A stretch of 64,000 bases of DNA, from assembly GCA_030950285.1 (NCBI GenBank), contig JAUZRR010000004.1, positions 124,001 through 188,000 of the forward strand. The letters are read 5' to 3'. Each line of letters starts with the position of its first letter. Position 1 is the stretch's first letter. The position numbers were made by a program, and so were the translations under genes. Positions 43,234 to 52,307 of this stretch are shown piece after piece. Under the pieces are notes generated by a model that had not been told where the DNA came from, searched no databases, and saw only the letters and a program-made list of their open reading frames with translations. The DNA comes from Planctomycetota bacterium. Lineage in GTDB: Bacteria > Planctomycetota > Phycisphaerae > Phycisphaerales > UBA1924.

Positions 43234-43369
43234 CGGGTGTCGTCGGGATTCTCCGGCAGGAACTCCTGTTGCGATGATTCGGGCGTGCGCGGAATAGACC
43301 GTGCGGTATAGTGCTTCTTCCCACGAACGAAAACCCGCCGACACGGCCCACACCCACGGAGAGACGACC

Positions 43370-44029
43370 ATGTCCAGGACTCTGACACACGCGCCCCTCA
43401 TCGCTGCCTCTGCGGCGGTCCTGATCGGCTCGGTCGGGCTGCTCGCGGGGTTTGCGCCCGCTCCGGTTGATGCCTCAACCCAACTCCAGGCACCGGCAAA
43501 CGCGGCGTCCTACAAGGTGGACAGCGTCCACTCGACCGTGCTGTTCCGGATCCGTCACATGGGCGTGGCGAACTTCTACGGCGTGTTCACCGATTTCTCG
43601 GGCGAGTTCACCTTTGACCCCGAGGACCACGCGGCTGGGGCGTTCGGGTTTGAGGTCCGGACCGCGAGCGTGGATACCCGCAACGCCGACCGGGACGACC
43701 ACCTCCGCACGGCGGACTTCTTCAACTCCCGGCAGTTCCCCACCATCTCATTTGCGAGCACCGGCGTCGAGCATGTCGAGGGCGATCTCTACACCCTGAC
43801 CGGCAACCTCACGCTGCAGGGCGAGACCCGGCCGGTCTCGGCTGAGCTTGAGTGGATGGGCACCGGAAAGAACCCGCAGGGCAAAGCGATCGCCGGCTAC
43901 GAGGCCCGGTTCCAGATCAAGCGTTCTGACTTTGGGATGACCAAGTACCTCGCGGCGGATGGTTCTGAAAGTGGCGGACTCGGCAACATCGTCAAGCTGA
44001 TCGTGGCGGTTGAAGCCATCCGCGAATAG
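43370..44029 (+). CDS. Exported YceI-family protein
   Basis: 219 residues with a signal peptide (LIAASAAVLIGSVGLLAGFA). YceI lipocalin-like barrel: YKVDSVHSTVLFRIRHMGVA, NFYGVFTDFSGEFTFDPED, DDHLRTADFFNSRQFPTISF, LTLQGETRPV and FQIKRSDFGMTKY. Family members bind isoprenoid or other lipid-like ligands in the periplasm. ATG at 43370 follows GGAGAG. The adjacent membrane protein gene starts 21 bases downstream. Confidence 0.92.
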   Translation: MSRTLTHAPLIAASAAVLIGSVGLLAGFAPAPVDASTQLQAPANAASYKVDSVHSTVLFRIRHMGVANFYGVFTDFSGEFTFDPEDHAAGAFGFEVRTASVDTRNADRDDHLRTADFFNSRQFPTISFASTGVEHVEGDLYTLTGNLTLQGETRPVSAELEWMGTGKNPQGKAIAGYEARFQIKRSDFGMTKYLAADGSESGGLGNIVKLIVAVEAIRE

Positions 44030-44050
44030 ACGGGCTCGTTCCGGTACACG

Positions 44051-44962
44051 ATGACCCCCCAGCAAGCGATACTTGCGATACTCATCCCCGGCGTGGTCAG
44101 CGCGACCGCTCTCGTTGCGCTGAGCTTTCTGCCCGGGCGCGATCGCCCGGCCGAGGATGGCGAGGGCGCATCCCGTGACCGCATTTTTGTGCGGCCGTGG
44201 CCGGCGATTGTGGCGGTCGCGGCCTTTTTCTTTGCCGACCTCGGGCTCAACCAGTGGCACGATCTCTGGCCGAAGGACGCCACGCAACGGTTTCTCGCGG
44301 TAGGAGTGGCTGCGGCGCTCATCGGTGCTCTCCACAGCCTGGCGGGCCGGGTCACGCTTACGGTGATGCTCCGGGTGGTACTGGGGGCCGGGCTTGCGCT
44401 CGGGGTGCTCGTTCCGCTGCCCGAGATGTACATGCCGCGGGGGCTGCTCATCGTGCTGACCGGCGCCAGCGGTCTCTGGCTGGGGGCGACGGGGGCGGTG
44501 CTGGACGGTGCGGGTTCGCGTTTGCCTCGCGCGGCGGTCCCGCTGGTCCTTGCTGCCACAGCGATCATCGCGGCGCCGGGGATCTTCAAGAGCGGATACG
44601 CCGGTGGCGCTCAGCTGGCTGTGGGGCTCGGGGCTTTGGCGGGCGGCGCGTTTGTCGCGGCGGTGTTGCGGCGTCGGACGCTACCTGGGCTCTCTGGTCT
44701 TCATACCGTCTGGCTTGCGGTGTTTGCCACGATCCTGCTCGTGACCTACGGCTATCAGGAGGTCCCCGCGTGGTGGGCGTTGCCGATCATGGCGGTTGCG
44801 CCGCTCGGGGTCGTTGCGGGGCTGTTTGGCAAGCACCGGTTGCTCCGCGTGGTGCTGGCGGGGTTGGTGTCGGCGGTGATCGTTGTGGGTGCGACCCTTG
44901 CAGTGGTCGCTTCGGCATCGAATAATGCGGCACCCGAAGAAGAGTCGTATTACGGGTATTGA
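44051..44962 (+). CDS. Hypothetical polytopic membrane protein
   Basis: 303 residues, about eight hydrophobic helices, for example IPGVVSATALVALSFL, PAIVAVAAFFFADLGL, GLLIVLTGASGLWLGATGAV and TVWLAVFATILLVTYGY. The end is polar (EEESYYGY). I do not recognise a family. It lies between YceI and a GNAT gene on the same strand with short gaps, so it is probably in one transcription unit with YceI. Confidence 0.75.
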   Translation: MTPQQAILAILIPGVVSATALVALSFLPGRDRPAEDGEGASRDRIFVRPWPAIVAVAAFFFADLGLNQWHDLWPKDATQRFLAVGVAAALIGALHSLAGRVTLTVMLRVVLGAGLALGVLVPLPEMYMPRGLLIVLTGASGLWLGATGAVLDGAGSRLPRAAVPLVLAATAIIAAPGIFKSGYAGGAQLAVGLGALAGGAFVAAVLRRRTLPGLSGLHTVWLAVFATILLVTYGYQEVPAWWALPIMAVAPLGVVAGLFGKHRLLRVVLAGLVSAVIVVGATLAVVASASNNAAPEEESYYGY

Positions 44963-44997
44963 GTTCCCCCATCAGCCGCACACCCGCAGAGGCCCGC

Positions 44998-45591
44998 ATG
45001 TCACCATCCATCCCGAGCAAGCCGCACCAGGCAGCCGAGGTCGGGCGGCTGGTGTACCTGCGGTACCCGCACCCGCGCGACCGCGAGGCGTTCGTCGAGA
45101 TGCGGCAGAAGAGCAAGGACCATCTCCAGCCGTGGGAGCCGCGCCCGCCGAAGGGGTTTGACGCCTTCGGGCAGGATCAGTTTGACTTTGTCTACAAGTC
45201 CCGCTCGGTCCCGGGTCAGGAGCGGCTGCTGATCTTTGCGGTTGCCGACAACGCGCTGGTCGGGCAGGCGTCACTCGGCGCGATCACCCGCGGGCCGTTG
45301 CAGTCGGCGTACATGGGCTACTGGATCGGGGCATCGCACACGGGGCGGGGCTATATGACCGAGGCGGTCGGGCTGATGCTGCGGCACGCCTTTACGACGG
45401 TGAGGCTGCACCGTGTCGAGGTGAACATCCAGCCCAACAACAAGCCGTCGCTGGCGGTCGCAAAGAAGAGCGGGTTCCGCCTCGAGGGGTATTCGCCGCG
45501 GTATTTGCAGATCGACGGGGTGTGGTCCGACCACGAGCGATGGGCGATGACGATCGAGGACTGGCGTGAGTTCAACGCGGGCCGTCGGTAG
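44998..45591 (+). CDS. GNAT-family N-acetyltransferase (RimJ/RimL type)
   Basis: 197 residues. GNAT fold: LRYPHPRDREAFVEMRQKSK at the start, LIFAVADNALVGQASLGAI, the acetyl-CoA loop YMGYWIGASHTGRGYMTEAVGLM, here WIGASHTGRGYMTEA, and RLHRVEVNIQPNNKPSLAVA then KKSGFRLEGYSPRYLQIDG. This is the pattern of enzymes that acetylate protein N termini or amino groups; the substrate is unknown. ATG at 44998 chosen over a TTG at 44959. Confidence 0.9.
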   Translation: MSPSIPSKPHQAAEVGRLVYLRYPHPRDREAFVEMRQKSKDHLQPWEPRPPKGFDAFGQDQFDFVYKSRSVPGQERLLIFAVADNALVGQASLGAITRGPLQSAYMGYWIGASHTGRGYMTEAVGLMLRHAFTTVRLHRVEVNIQPNNKPSLAVAKKSGFRLEGYSPRYLQIDGVWSDHERWAMTIEDWREFNAGRR

Positions 45592-45651
45592 GATGATGTC
45601 TTGACGAGCCCTGTGTGCTTGGAGGGCCGCGCCGAGTCGTTGCGTCAGTTA

Positions 45652-46230
45652 CTACCCTGCGTAGTCCGGGGCGTTTCCGGGTTTCCATTTGATGCCGCAC
45701 CCGATGCTCGGCAGTTGCGGCTCGGGAATCGGGGTGCCAGCCAGGACCGCATCCATCGCGGCGCGGAGGTCTTTCCCGGTGACCGGTTCGCTGTTGTTGG
45801 GTCGGCTGTTGTCGAGCTGACCGCGGTACGCCAGCGTGTGCGCGCGATCGAAGACGTAAAAATCGGGTGTGCACGCGGCGTGGTAGGCCTTGGCGACTTC
45901 CTGGGACTCGTCGTAGAGGTAGGGGAAGGTGTACCCGGCTTCCTCGGCTTCGAGTTTCATCTTGTCGGGGCTGTCGTCGGGGTAGTGCTCGGCGTCGTTG
46001 GCGCTGATCGCGACGACCGCGAAGCCGCGGGCTGCGTAGTCCCGCCCGAGCGAGGCCAGCTCCTCGCGGATGTGCTTGACAAAGGGGCAGTGGTTGCAGA
46101 TGAACATCACCACGACGGGTTTGCCCGCCAGATCGGCGAGAGACACTCGCCCCCCGCCGACGGTATCGGGCAGGTCAAAGCCCGGGGCTTGAGTGCCGAG
46201 TGGGAGCATGGTGGATGGCATGGGGGGCAT
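45652..46230 (-). CDS. Thioredoxin-fold protein of the AhpC/TSA (PRX-like) group
   Basis: 192 residues. APGFDLPDTVGGGRVSLADL, then VVVMFICNHCPFVKHIREEL with a CxxC-less active site (Cys-Pro preceded by NH), GFAVVAISANDAEHYPDDSP, and CTPDFYVFDRAHTLAYRGQLD. This matches thiol-disulfide family proteins related to peroxiredoxins; the Cys in NHCPF is the likely reactive one. ATG at 46230 follows GGAG by seven bases. It diverges from the lipoprotein gene. Confidence 0.88.
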   Translation of the reverse strand: MPPMPSTMLPLGTQAPGFDLPDTVGGGRVSLADLAGKPVVVMFICNHCPFVKHIREELASLGRDYAARGFAVVAISANDAEHYPDDSPDKMKLEAEEAGYTFPYLYDESQEVAKAYHAACTPDFYVFDRAHTLAYRGQLDNSRPNNSEPVTGKDLRAAMDAVLAGTPIPEPQLPSIGCGIKWKPGNAPDYAG

Positions 46231-46405
46231 AAATGTCTCCAGAGTCCAAGTATTTCGTATTCTAAGGGGAGCTTCTGCTATATTGACAGCGTACCTGTCT
46301 CGTGGGGGGAAAGTCCGCCACCATCTTGCCGATGGAGGCATCACCCGAGGGGGGTGTGTCGCCTGTGCGTGCCATCCCACAGATCCTGTAGCCGGAGAGT
46401 TGAGA

Positions 46406-48238
46406 ATGCGTAGAGCTGATGTTACTCGTTTGGTCGGGCTGACTGTGTTGGTCCCGGCTGCTGTATTCCTTGCTGCTGGGTGCAATTCCAGCTGCAAGAA
46501 CGACACCACCACCAGTGCCGCTTTCCCGGACACCGGAACGATTTCCCCTGCCCTTCCTGTTTCGGGCATGCTCACGTTTGAGACCGCGGTGGGGTTCCCG
46601 GAGCTCGCGGCGCAGCTCACGCCGCCGGACCTGACCGAGCCCGGCTCGTGGGCCCGCGGCACGGCTGAGGCCGAGATCATCGACACCCGGACGTTCCCGG
46701 TGCAGATTCAGCCGAGCACGTTCGATGGTGAGGTCACGCTTGTCAAGCATCTTCTCCCACCGCACGGCCGGGACAGGACACTGCGCCAGGGGCCGAAGAA
46801 TGACCTGGTTGCCGGCGAAGTGACCGATCAGATCACGGCACAACCCGGTGCCCTGTTCCCCGGGCTCGACCAGACCCCGTGGTCGCCGCCGGACCCGGCG
46901 CTGGCGGTCGGCCCGGACCACATCGTCCAGGTCGTCAACATGGACCTGGCGTGGTACACCAAGGACGGCACCGAGCAGTTCCGCACCCGCATGGACAGCA
47001 CCGGCAACCCCGGTTTCTTTGAGGGCATCGGCGGCGGGAACTTCACCTTTGACCCCAAGTGCTTCTACGACCACGAGTCCGAGCGATTCTTTATCGTCGC
47101 TCTCGAGGTGTACGGCTCGAGCCAGGCGTGGATCACCTTTGCCATCTCCGACGACAGCGATCCCAACGGCATCTGGTACAAGTACCGCACCGACGCCCGT
47201 ATCACCGTGGGTGGCTCGACCTACTGGGTCGATTACCCCGGGCTCGGGTTTGACAGTGACGGGATCTATGTGAACGGCAACCTGTTCCGCCTCAACGGTG
47301 GGGGCAGCGGCTTTGCCGGCGTGGCGTACCGCTCGATCGATAAGTCGTCGATCCTCAACGGCGGGACCGCGCAGTACACAACCATCCGTGACGGCGGGGC
47401 CGCGTCGGCGCAGTCTGCCCAACACTTCGGCAACAACATCGCGCCGTTCTTTGTAAGCGCTCGCAGCTCGTCGAGCATGAGAATCACCGCGATCCGCAAC
47501 CCGCTCACCAGCCCCTCGATCGTCAACGCCAACGTCTCGGTGCCCTCGTGGAGCTCGCCTCCCGATGCGCCCAACAACGGCGGCACCATCAGCACGCTCG
47601 ACGGCCGGATCATGAACGTGATGTGGCGCGACGGGAAGCTCCTCGCGGGGCACGGCGTCAGCGCGGGCGGCCGGGTTGTTTCGCGGTGGTATGAGTTTGA
47701 TACGGGCAACTGGCCGACCTCTGGCTCGCCGAGCCTTGTGCAGTCGGGCAACGTTTCCGGCGGCAGCGGCACCTATTGCTTCTTCCCCGCGCTCTACAGC
47801 AACGATGCTGGCGATATCGGGTTGGTGACTGCCTTCTCCCGGTCCAACGAGTTTGCCAGCGTGAAGTACACCGGGCGCTCAGCGGGCGACGCCCTCGGCA
47901 CGATGGGTGCGTTGGTCAACGCCAAGACCGGTACCGCAGCTGGCAACGGTCGCTGGGGCGACTACTTCGACATCGCGCTCGACCCTGACGGCTGCACCTT
48001 CTGGCTCGTTGGTGAGTACTACGAGAGTGGCGGCTGGAACTCGTGGATCACCAGCTTCACCATCACCGACTGCTGCCGTGTGGATATCAACGGCGACGGG
48101 GTTGTCAACACCCAGGACGTGCTCGCGTTCCTGAACCTCTGGTCGGCCAACGACACCGAGGCCGACTGGAACGGTGACGGCGAGGTCAACACCCAGGACG
48201 TGCTCGCGTTCCTCAACGATTTCAACGCCGGCTGCTAA
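46406..48238 (+). CDS. Lipoprotein with Gly-Cys-ending dockerin-like domain
   Basis: 610 residues. Lipoprotein signal (VLVPAAVFLAAGCNSS). A long beta-rich domain follows with Asp/Gly/Trp blocks (DPALAVGPDHIVQVVNMDLA, SERFFIVALEVYGSSQAWIT, GYGGSTYWVDYPGLGF-like), perhaps a beta-propeller. The C terminus has a dockerin-type pair, DINGDGVVNTQDVLAFLN and DWNGDGEVNTQDVLAFLN, ending NAGC, as in the HAF-repeat protein. ATG at 46406 follows GGAG. A strong terminator follows. Function unknown; exported and surface or periplasm located. Confidence 0.85.
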   Translation: MRRADVTRLVGLTVLVPAAVFLAAGCNSSCKNDTTTSAAFPDTGTISPALPVSGMLTFETAVGFPELAAQLTPPDLTEPGSWARGTAEAEIIDTRTFPVQIQPSTFDGEVTLVKHLLPPHGRDRTLRQGPKNDLVAGEVTDQITAQPGALFPGLDQTPWSPPDPALAVGPDHIVQVVNMDLAWYTKDGTEQFRTRMDSTGNPGFFEGIGGGNFTFDPKCFYDHESERFFIVALEVYGSSQAWITFAISDDSDPNGIWYKYRTDARITVGGSTYWVDYPGLGFDSDGIYVNGNLFRLNGGGSGFAGVAYRSIDKSSILNGGTAQYTTIRDGGAASAQSAQHFGNNIAPFFVSARSSSSMRITAIRNPLTSPSIVNANVSVPSWSSPPDAPNNGGTISTLDGRIMNVMWRDGKLLAGHGVSAGGRVVSRWYEFDTGNWPTSGSPSLVQSGNVSGGSGTYCFFPALYSNDAGDIGLVTAFSRSNEFASVKYTGRSAGDALGTMGALVNAKTGTAAGNGRWGDYFDIALDPDGCTFWLVGEYYESGGWNSWITSFTITDCCRVDINGDGVVNTQDVLAFLNLWSANDTEADWNGDGEVNTQDVLAFLNDFNAGC

Positions 48239-48260
48239 AGCGGTCTGCTCTGTAACTCTT

Positions 48261-48297
48261 CACGACGCCCGTGCTCAGCGCGGGCGTCGTGCTTTTT
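48261..48297 (+). terminator. Rho-independent terminator after the dockerin lipoprotein
   Basis: Perfect 11-bp stem CACGACGCCCG (48261-48271) with CGGGCGTCGTG (48281-48291), nine-base loop, then CTTTTT. It starts 23 bases after the stop codon. Confidence 0.92.
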
Positions 48298-48379
48298 CGG
48301 CCACGCCGGTGTTGTGTCAGGCGCGGTGTTCATCTCTGACTTGCCCGAACAGGGTTGGGACACGATACTGATCTCCAGC

Positions 48380-49363
48380 ATGCACCCAGACCTCGTCATC
48401 GGCATCGACTCAGGCGGCACCACAACGCGGGCCGCGCTTGTCGAGCGCAGCGGCCGTGTGCTGGGGTTTGGCGGTGCGGGTGCGGGGAATCTGCGCGATG
48501 CTGGTGCAACCACGCTTGCCGCACGTATCAATGAAGCGACCCGCGCGGCGTTCGATGCTGCGGGGATTGCACGAGGGCTTGTGGGAGCGGGGTTTCTGGG
48601 GATCGCGGGCTGTAGAACCGAAGACGATCGGCGGGCGGTGCGCGGTGGTGTCAAGCCCCTCGACCTTGCGCCGCCCGGGTCACTCACGATCGACCACGAC
48701 CTGCGTACCGCTCACGCGGGGGCGTTTCTTGACGAGCCCGGGATGGTGCTGATTGCGGGCACCGGTTCGTGTTGTTACGGGCGCACCTCCTCGGGCGACG
48801 AGCACCGCGCCGGCGGATGGGGGAGCCGACTGGATGACGGCGGGAGCGCCACCTGGCTTGGGCTCCGGGCAGTTGCGGCGTGGTGCCGGGCGGTTGACGG
48901 CCGGGGGGTGGCAAGCACCCTCTGCGACGCGCTCCCGGAACATCTCGGCGTCAGGTCTCCCCGCGACGCGGTGGCGTTGCTCGAAGCGCCCGACTCCCGG
49001 GCTCGGCTTTCGTCGCTCGCGCCGCTCGTGACCAGAGCCGCGGCGGAGGGTGATGCCGTCGCTCTTGCGATCGTGGAACGGGGAGCGTCCGAGCTGGCCG
49101 AGATGGTAGTCGCGGTGCACGATGCGCTGGCGCGGGACGGTTCTGACGTGTCGCACGCGCTGTCGCCCGTCGGCGGCGTGTTCACGGCGGGGGCGGTCGT
49201 GGTTGATGCCCTGTGCCGTGCTCTCGAAGCCCGCCTTCGGTCTGTCGCGGTGGTTGAGCCCGTGCTGCCGCCGGTGCTCGGTGCGGTGTTTCTTGCGCTG
49301 CAATCGCTCGGGCCGGTCTCGGAGGCGCAGCGTGAAACACTCAGACGATCTCGACCTGACTGA
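48380..49363 (+). CDS. BadF/BadG-type sugar kinase (N-acetylglucosamine kinase-like)
   Basis: 327 residues. ASKHA fold: LVIGIDSGGTTTRAALVERS (phosphate-1 motif), VGAGFLGIAGC, TIDHDLRTAHAGAF, then VLIAGTGSCCYGRTSSGDEH and GGWGSRLDDGGSATWLGLRA, as in N-acetylglucosamine kinases of the BadF/BadG/BcrA/BcrD family. ATG at 48380 starts the conserved sequence; the frame is open to 48314. Gene stands alone between the terminator and the convergent DUF1080 gene. Substrate inferred from family only. Confidence 0.88.
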   Translation: MHPDLVIGIDSGGTTTRAALVERSGRVLGFGGAGAGNLRDAGATTLAARINEATRAAFDAAGIARGLVGAGFLGIAGCRTEDDRRAVRGGVKPLDLAPPGSLTIDHDLRTAHAGAFLDEPGMVLIAGTGSCCYGRTSSGDEHRAGGWGSRLDDGGSATWLGLRAVAAWCRAVDGRGVASTLCDALPEHLGVRSPRDAVALLEAPDSRARLSSLAPLVTRAAAEGDAVALAIVERGASELAEMVVAVHDALARDGSDVSHALSPVGGVFTAGAVVVDALCRALEARLRSVAVVEPVLPPVLGAVFLALQSLGPVSEAQRETLRRSRPD

Positions 49364-49417
49364 CTCGCTTGTGGCGTGTGGCTCGCGCGGGTCGCTCGGG
49401 CGTCATGCCGCATCTGC

Positions 49418-50737
49418 TCACGGCTCGAGCCGTTTGATCCGCACCTTGCGGAACTCGACCGGGTCGTTGTGCCCGGCAAACCCGAAGTGGCCGCTCGTTC
49501 GCGTGCGGCCGGCAAACTTGGGCTCTTCGTACATGAAGTCGGTGAGTGCAGACGTGTCGCAGTCGAGGATTTGCGTGCCGTTGAGTTCGACGGTGATCCG
49601 CGGCCCGACCACGCGCACCTCCTGAAAGTTCCACTCGCCGATCGGCCTGAGATAGCCCCGGTGCGCGGGGGCCTGTCCGTACACCGAGCCGTGGTACTGG
49701 CGTGGTTCGAGGGAGGCGTAGTTCGGGTGGGTGTTGTCGAGCACCTGCAACTCGCACATGCCGACGTAGGCGGTGTCGCCGCTGCCTGGGTAGCGGATCG
49801 CGAGCCCGTTGTTTCCGCCCGGTGGCAGCTTGAACTCGAACCGAACGGCGAAGTCGTGGTACTCTTCTTCGGTGTAGATCGTGCCGCCGTGTCCGGGTCG
49901 GCAGCGGAGGGCGCCGTCGACGATCTCGTACGCGTCTGTCGGGCCAGCCCAGCCGGTAAAGTCTTTGCCGTTGAAGACGGACTCGAAGCCGGCATCCCCC
50001 CGGGTTGCTAGCAGTTCGTTGGCTTCTTCGGCGTCGATCTCGCGGATGAAGACGTTGCGCCACGCGACCTCGCCGCCGTGGGTCTGGAGCTGGATCGGCC
50101 CGGTGCGGGGGATCGGCAGCCCGCGATCGGAGTAGTTTTCGAGCCTGGCGTGGTCGACGACGAGTTCGCCGTTGAGCCACACGCTCACCCGTTCTCCGAC
50201 CATGACGACCCGAACCAGATTCCACTCCCCGAAGGGTCGGTCGGCGTGGACGAGCGGGTCTTTGCCGGGGGTGCCCGGGCTGTTGTTCCAGAGGCCCCCG
50301 GAGCCGAGCTTGGCGCCGATGTCCCACTTGCCGCCCTCTTGGGTGGTGTCCCATATCTGGACCTGTGGCACGCCGCGGAGGTAGATCCCGCTGTCGGCGT
50401 TTGCGACGGTTCGGTACTCGAGGAAGAGCTCGAAGTCGCCGAAGAGGCGGTCGGTGGTCAGGAACAGGCCGTTGCCGTCGTTAATGAGGACGCCGTCGAC
50501 GTTCTTCCAGTGCTCCTCGATGTCGGCGAGGCTTTCCTTGTGGCGTTGAGCAAAGGTCTCGTCGTCCTCGCTGTAGACCTTTCGGGGGTCTTCAGTCCCG
50601 AGCCCCCACCATCCGGCGAGGCCTTGGTCTGCGATGAGCCCTTGAAACCCCTCGGGGGCTTGTTGTGCAAGTCCAATGGTCGTGCATAGTGCGATCGTCC
50701 CGGTGGTCGCGAGTTTCGTTGCCTTGTGAACACCCAT
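49418..50737 (-). CDS. Exported protein with two DUF1080 (3-keto-disaccharide hydrolase-type) domains
   Basis: 439 residues with a signal peptide (TTGTIALCTTIGLAQ). The two jelly-roll domains each carry DUF1080 landmarks: first LFGDFELFLEYRTVANADSGIYLRG with VQIWD and EWNLVRVV; second GFESVFNGKDFTGWAGP, DFAVRFEFKLPPGGNNGLAI and CELQVLDNTHPNYASL with GEWNFQEVRV. DUF1080 proteins cleave 3-keto sugars or bind glycans. ATG at 50737 follows AGGAGAG; a GTG at 50743 is possible. It diverges from the Gfo/Idh gene at 50893, a frequent partner of DUF1080 genes in planctomycetes, so joint glycan catabolism is likely. Confidence 0.9.
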   Translation of the reverse strand: MGVHKATKLATTGTIALCTTIGLAQQAPEGFQGLIADQGLAGWWGLGTEDPRKVYSEDDETFAQRHKESLADIEEHWKNVDGVLINDGNGLFLTTDRLFGDFELFLEYRTVANADSGIYLRGVPQVQIWDTTQEGGKWDIGAKLGSGGLWNNSPGTPGKDPLVHADRPFGEWNLVRVVMVGERVSVWLNGELVVDHARLENYSDRGLPIPRTGPIQLQTHGGEVAWRNVFIREIDAEEANELLATRGDAGFESVFNGKDFTGWAGPTDAYEIVDGALRCRPGHGGTIYTEEEYHDFAVRFEFKLPPGGNNGLAIRYPGSGDTAYVGMCELQVLDNTHPNYASLEPRQYHGSVYGQAPAHRGYLRPIGEWNFQEVRVVGPRITVELNGTQILDCDTSALTDFMYEEPKFAGRTRTSGHFGFAGHNDPVEFRKVRIKRLEP

Positions 50738-50892
50738 AGACACTCTCCTCGGTGCGATTCATCGGGGCCGCGGTTGCGTGCGGTTCTGTGTTCACGGTAC
50801 CATCCCACGCACAGGGCGTCCAGCCCTGCACGCCGCCCCGGCGTGATCCGTTTCCGGGGCAGCCCACACGACCACACAGGGAGCCTTGTGCC

Positions 50893-52275
50893 ATGAGCAA
50901 CGCACGCCAGACCAACCGCCGCGAGTTTATCAAGGTTTCAGCCGCTGCTGCCGCGGCGGGCGCGTGGTCGCTCTCGGCTGCTTCGTACGGCCGCGTCATG
51001 GGCTCGAACGCCCAGCTGCAAGTCGCCTACGTCGGCACCGGGGGCATCGCCTCCAACCAGCACATCCCGATCCTGACCGACTTGGGCGCGGGGTGCCCGT
51101 GCTATTGCGACGCCGACAAGGACCGTTTCGGCCCGGCTGCCGATCGGTTCCCGGATGCTCCGGGGTACACCGATTACCGGCGTATGTACGACAAACACCT
51201 GGGCGAGATCGACGCGGTCATGGTCGGCACCCCCGACCATCAGCACTATCCCGCGACGATCATCGCGATGATGGCGGGCAAGCACGCGTACACGCAGAAG
51301 CCGTTGACGCACACGCCGTGGGAAGCCCGCCAGCTGGCGATCGCGGCCGAGAAATACAAGGTCGCGACGCAGATGGGCAATCAGGGGCACGCCTCAGAGA
51401 GCCTCCGGAAGAGCATCGACTATCTGCGGTCCGGCGCGATCGGGGACCTCAAGGAGGCGCACATCTGGACCAACCGCCCGATCTGGAGGCAGGGGATGGC
51501 GGTGCCCGAGGGCGGCCAGGAAGTGCCTGCGAACTTTGACTGGGAGGCGTGGGTGGGCCCGGCTGCGATGCGGCCGTACCGCCGTGACCCGGCCGACGGG
51601 TGGGGCGGGTTTTACCACCCGTTCAACTGGCGCGGGTTCTGGGATTTCGGCTGCGGCGCACTCGGGGACATGGCGTGCCACGAGATGGACCCGGTCTACT
51701 GGGCGCTCATGCCGGGGTTGCCGACCTCGGTCGAGCTCATCGCGCCCGAGCCGATCGGCGATCGCCCGATGTACTTCTCCAACGGCATCGTCAAGTTCCA
51801 GTTTGCCGCCGACGGCGACCGCCCCGGGTTCGATCTCTACTGGTACGAGGGCGGCGACAAACCGGCCCGCCCGGAAGAGCTCGAAGAGGAGACCGAACTC
51901 ACAGCCGAGGGCGCGCTCTATATCGGGAGCAAGGGCAAGATGATCGCGTTGCCCGCCGCCCGGGCCGAGCCGAGGCTGCTGCCCGCCGAGTTGCACGAAG
52001 CAACCGGCACCCCGCCAGAGATGATCGAGCGGTCGGAGGGCCATCACCTCGAATGGTACAAAGCATGCACCGGCGACGCGCCCTACACGCATCCCAAGAG
52101 CAACTTTACGTACGCGGGGCCGTTCTCTGAATCGGTGCTGCTTGGGTGTGTCGCGCAGAAGGTCGGCGGTCGGCTCGAATACGACGCCGCGGCCCAGCGC
52201 TTTACCAATAGCGATGTTGCCAACCGTTACATTAGCAAGGAATACCGCAAGGGGTGGGACTTCCGCATGGCTTGA
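50893..52275 (+). CDS. Tat-exported Gfo/Idh/MocA-family oxidoreductase
   Basis: 460 residues. N-terminal Tat signal (TNRREFIKVSAAAAAAGAWS). Rossmann start LQVAYVGTGGIASNQHI, then the family Lys-Pro motif as AYTQKPLTH (EKP in most members), IDAVMVGTPDHQH and the C-terminal catalytic-domain block DFGCGALGDMACHEMDPVYW. Such proteins oxidise sugars or sugar derivatives with NAD(P); in planctomycetes many are exported. The His-rich lipoprotein gene converges on it. Confidence 0.93.
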   Translation: MSNARQTNRREFIKVSAAAAAAGAWSLSAASYGRVMGSNAQLQVAYVGTGGIASNQHIPILTDLGAGCPCYCDADKDRFGPAADRFPDAPGYTDYRRMYDKHLGEIDAVMVGTPDHQHYPATIIAMMAGKHAYTQKPLTHTPWEARQLAIAAEKYKVATQMGNQGHASESLRKSIDYLRSGAIGDLKEAHIWTNRPIWRQGMAVPEGGQEVPANFDWEAWVGPAAMRPYRRDPADGWGGFYHPFNWRGFWDFGCGALGDMACHEMDPVYWALMPGLPTSVELIAPEPIGDRPMYFSNGIVKFQFAADGDRPGFDLYWYEGGDKPARPEELEEETELTAEGALYIGSKGKMIALPAARAEPRLLPAELHEATGTPPEMIERSEGHHLEWYKACTGDAPYTHPKSNFTYAGPFSESVLLGCVAQKVGGRLEYDAAAQRFTNSDVANRYISKEYRKGWDFRMA

Positions 52276-52283
52276 ACCCGCGG

Positions 52284-52307
52284 AAGAGCACACACCTCTT
52301 TAATTTT
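52284..52307. terminator. Weak hairpin with T-rich tail
   Basis: AAGAG (52284-52288) and CTCTT (52296-52300) around a CACACAC loop, followed by TAATTTT. It lies between convergent stops of the Gfo/Idh gene and the His-rich gene. A short stem, so only a possible terminator. Confidence 0.4.

Noticed and set aside
43320-43335. CCCACGAACGAAAAC shared between about 33296 and 43319
   Set aside because: A single 15-base coincidence without similar flanks or symmetry; not enough to call a repeat.
46277-46284. TTGACA-like hexamer upstream of the dockerin lipoprotein
   Set aside because: No AT-rich -10 hexamer follows at 16-18 bases, so it was not called a promoter.
46300-46405. Leader of the dockerin lipoprotein as a possible riboswitch or RNase P-like RNA (GGAAAGTCCG-like string)
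   Set aside because: Other conserved parts of RNase P RNA or known riboswitches are absent.
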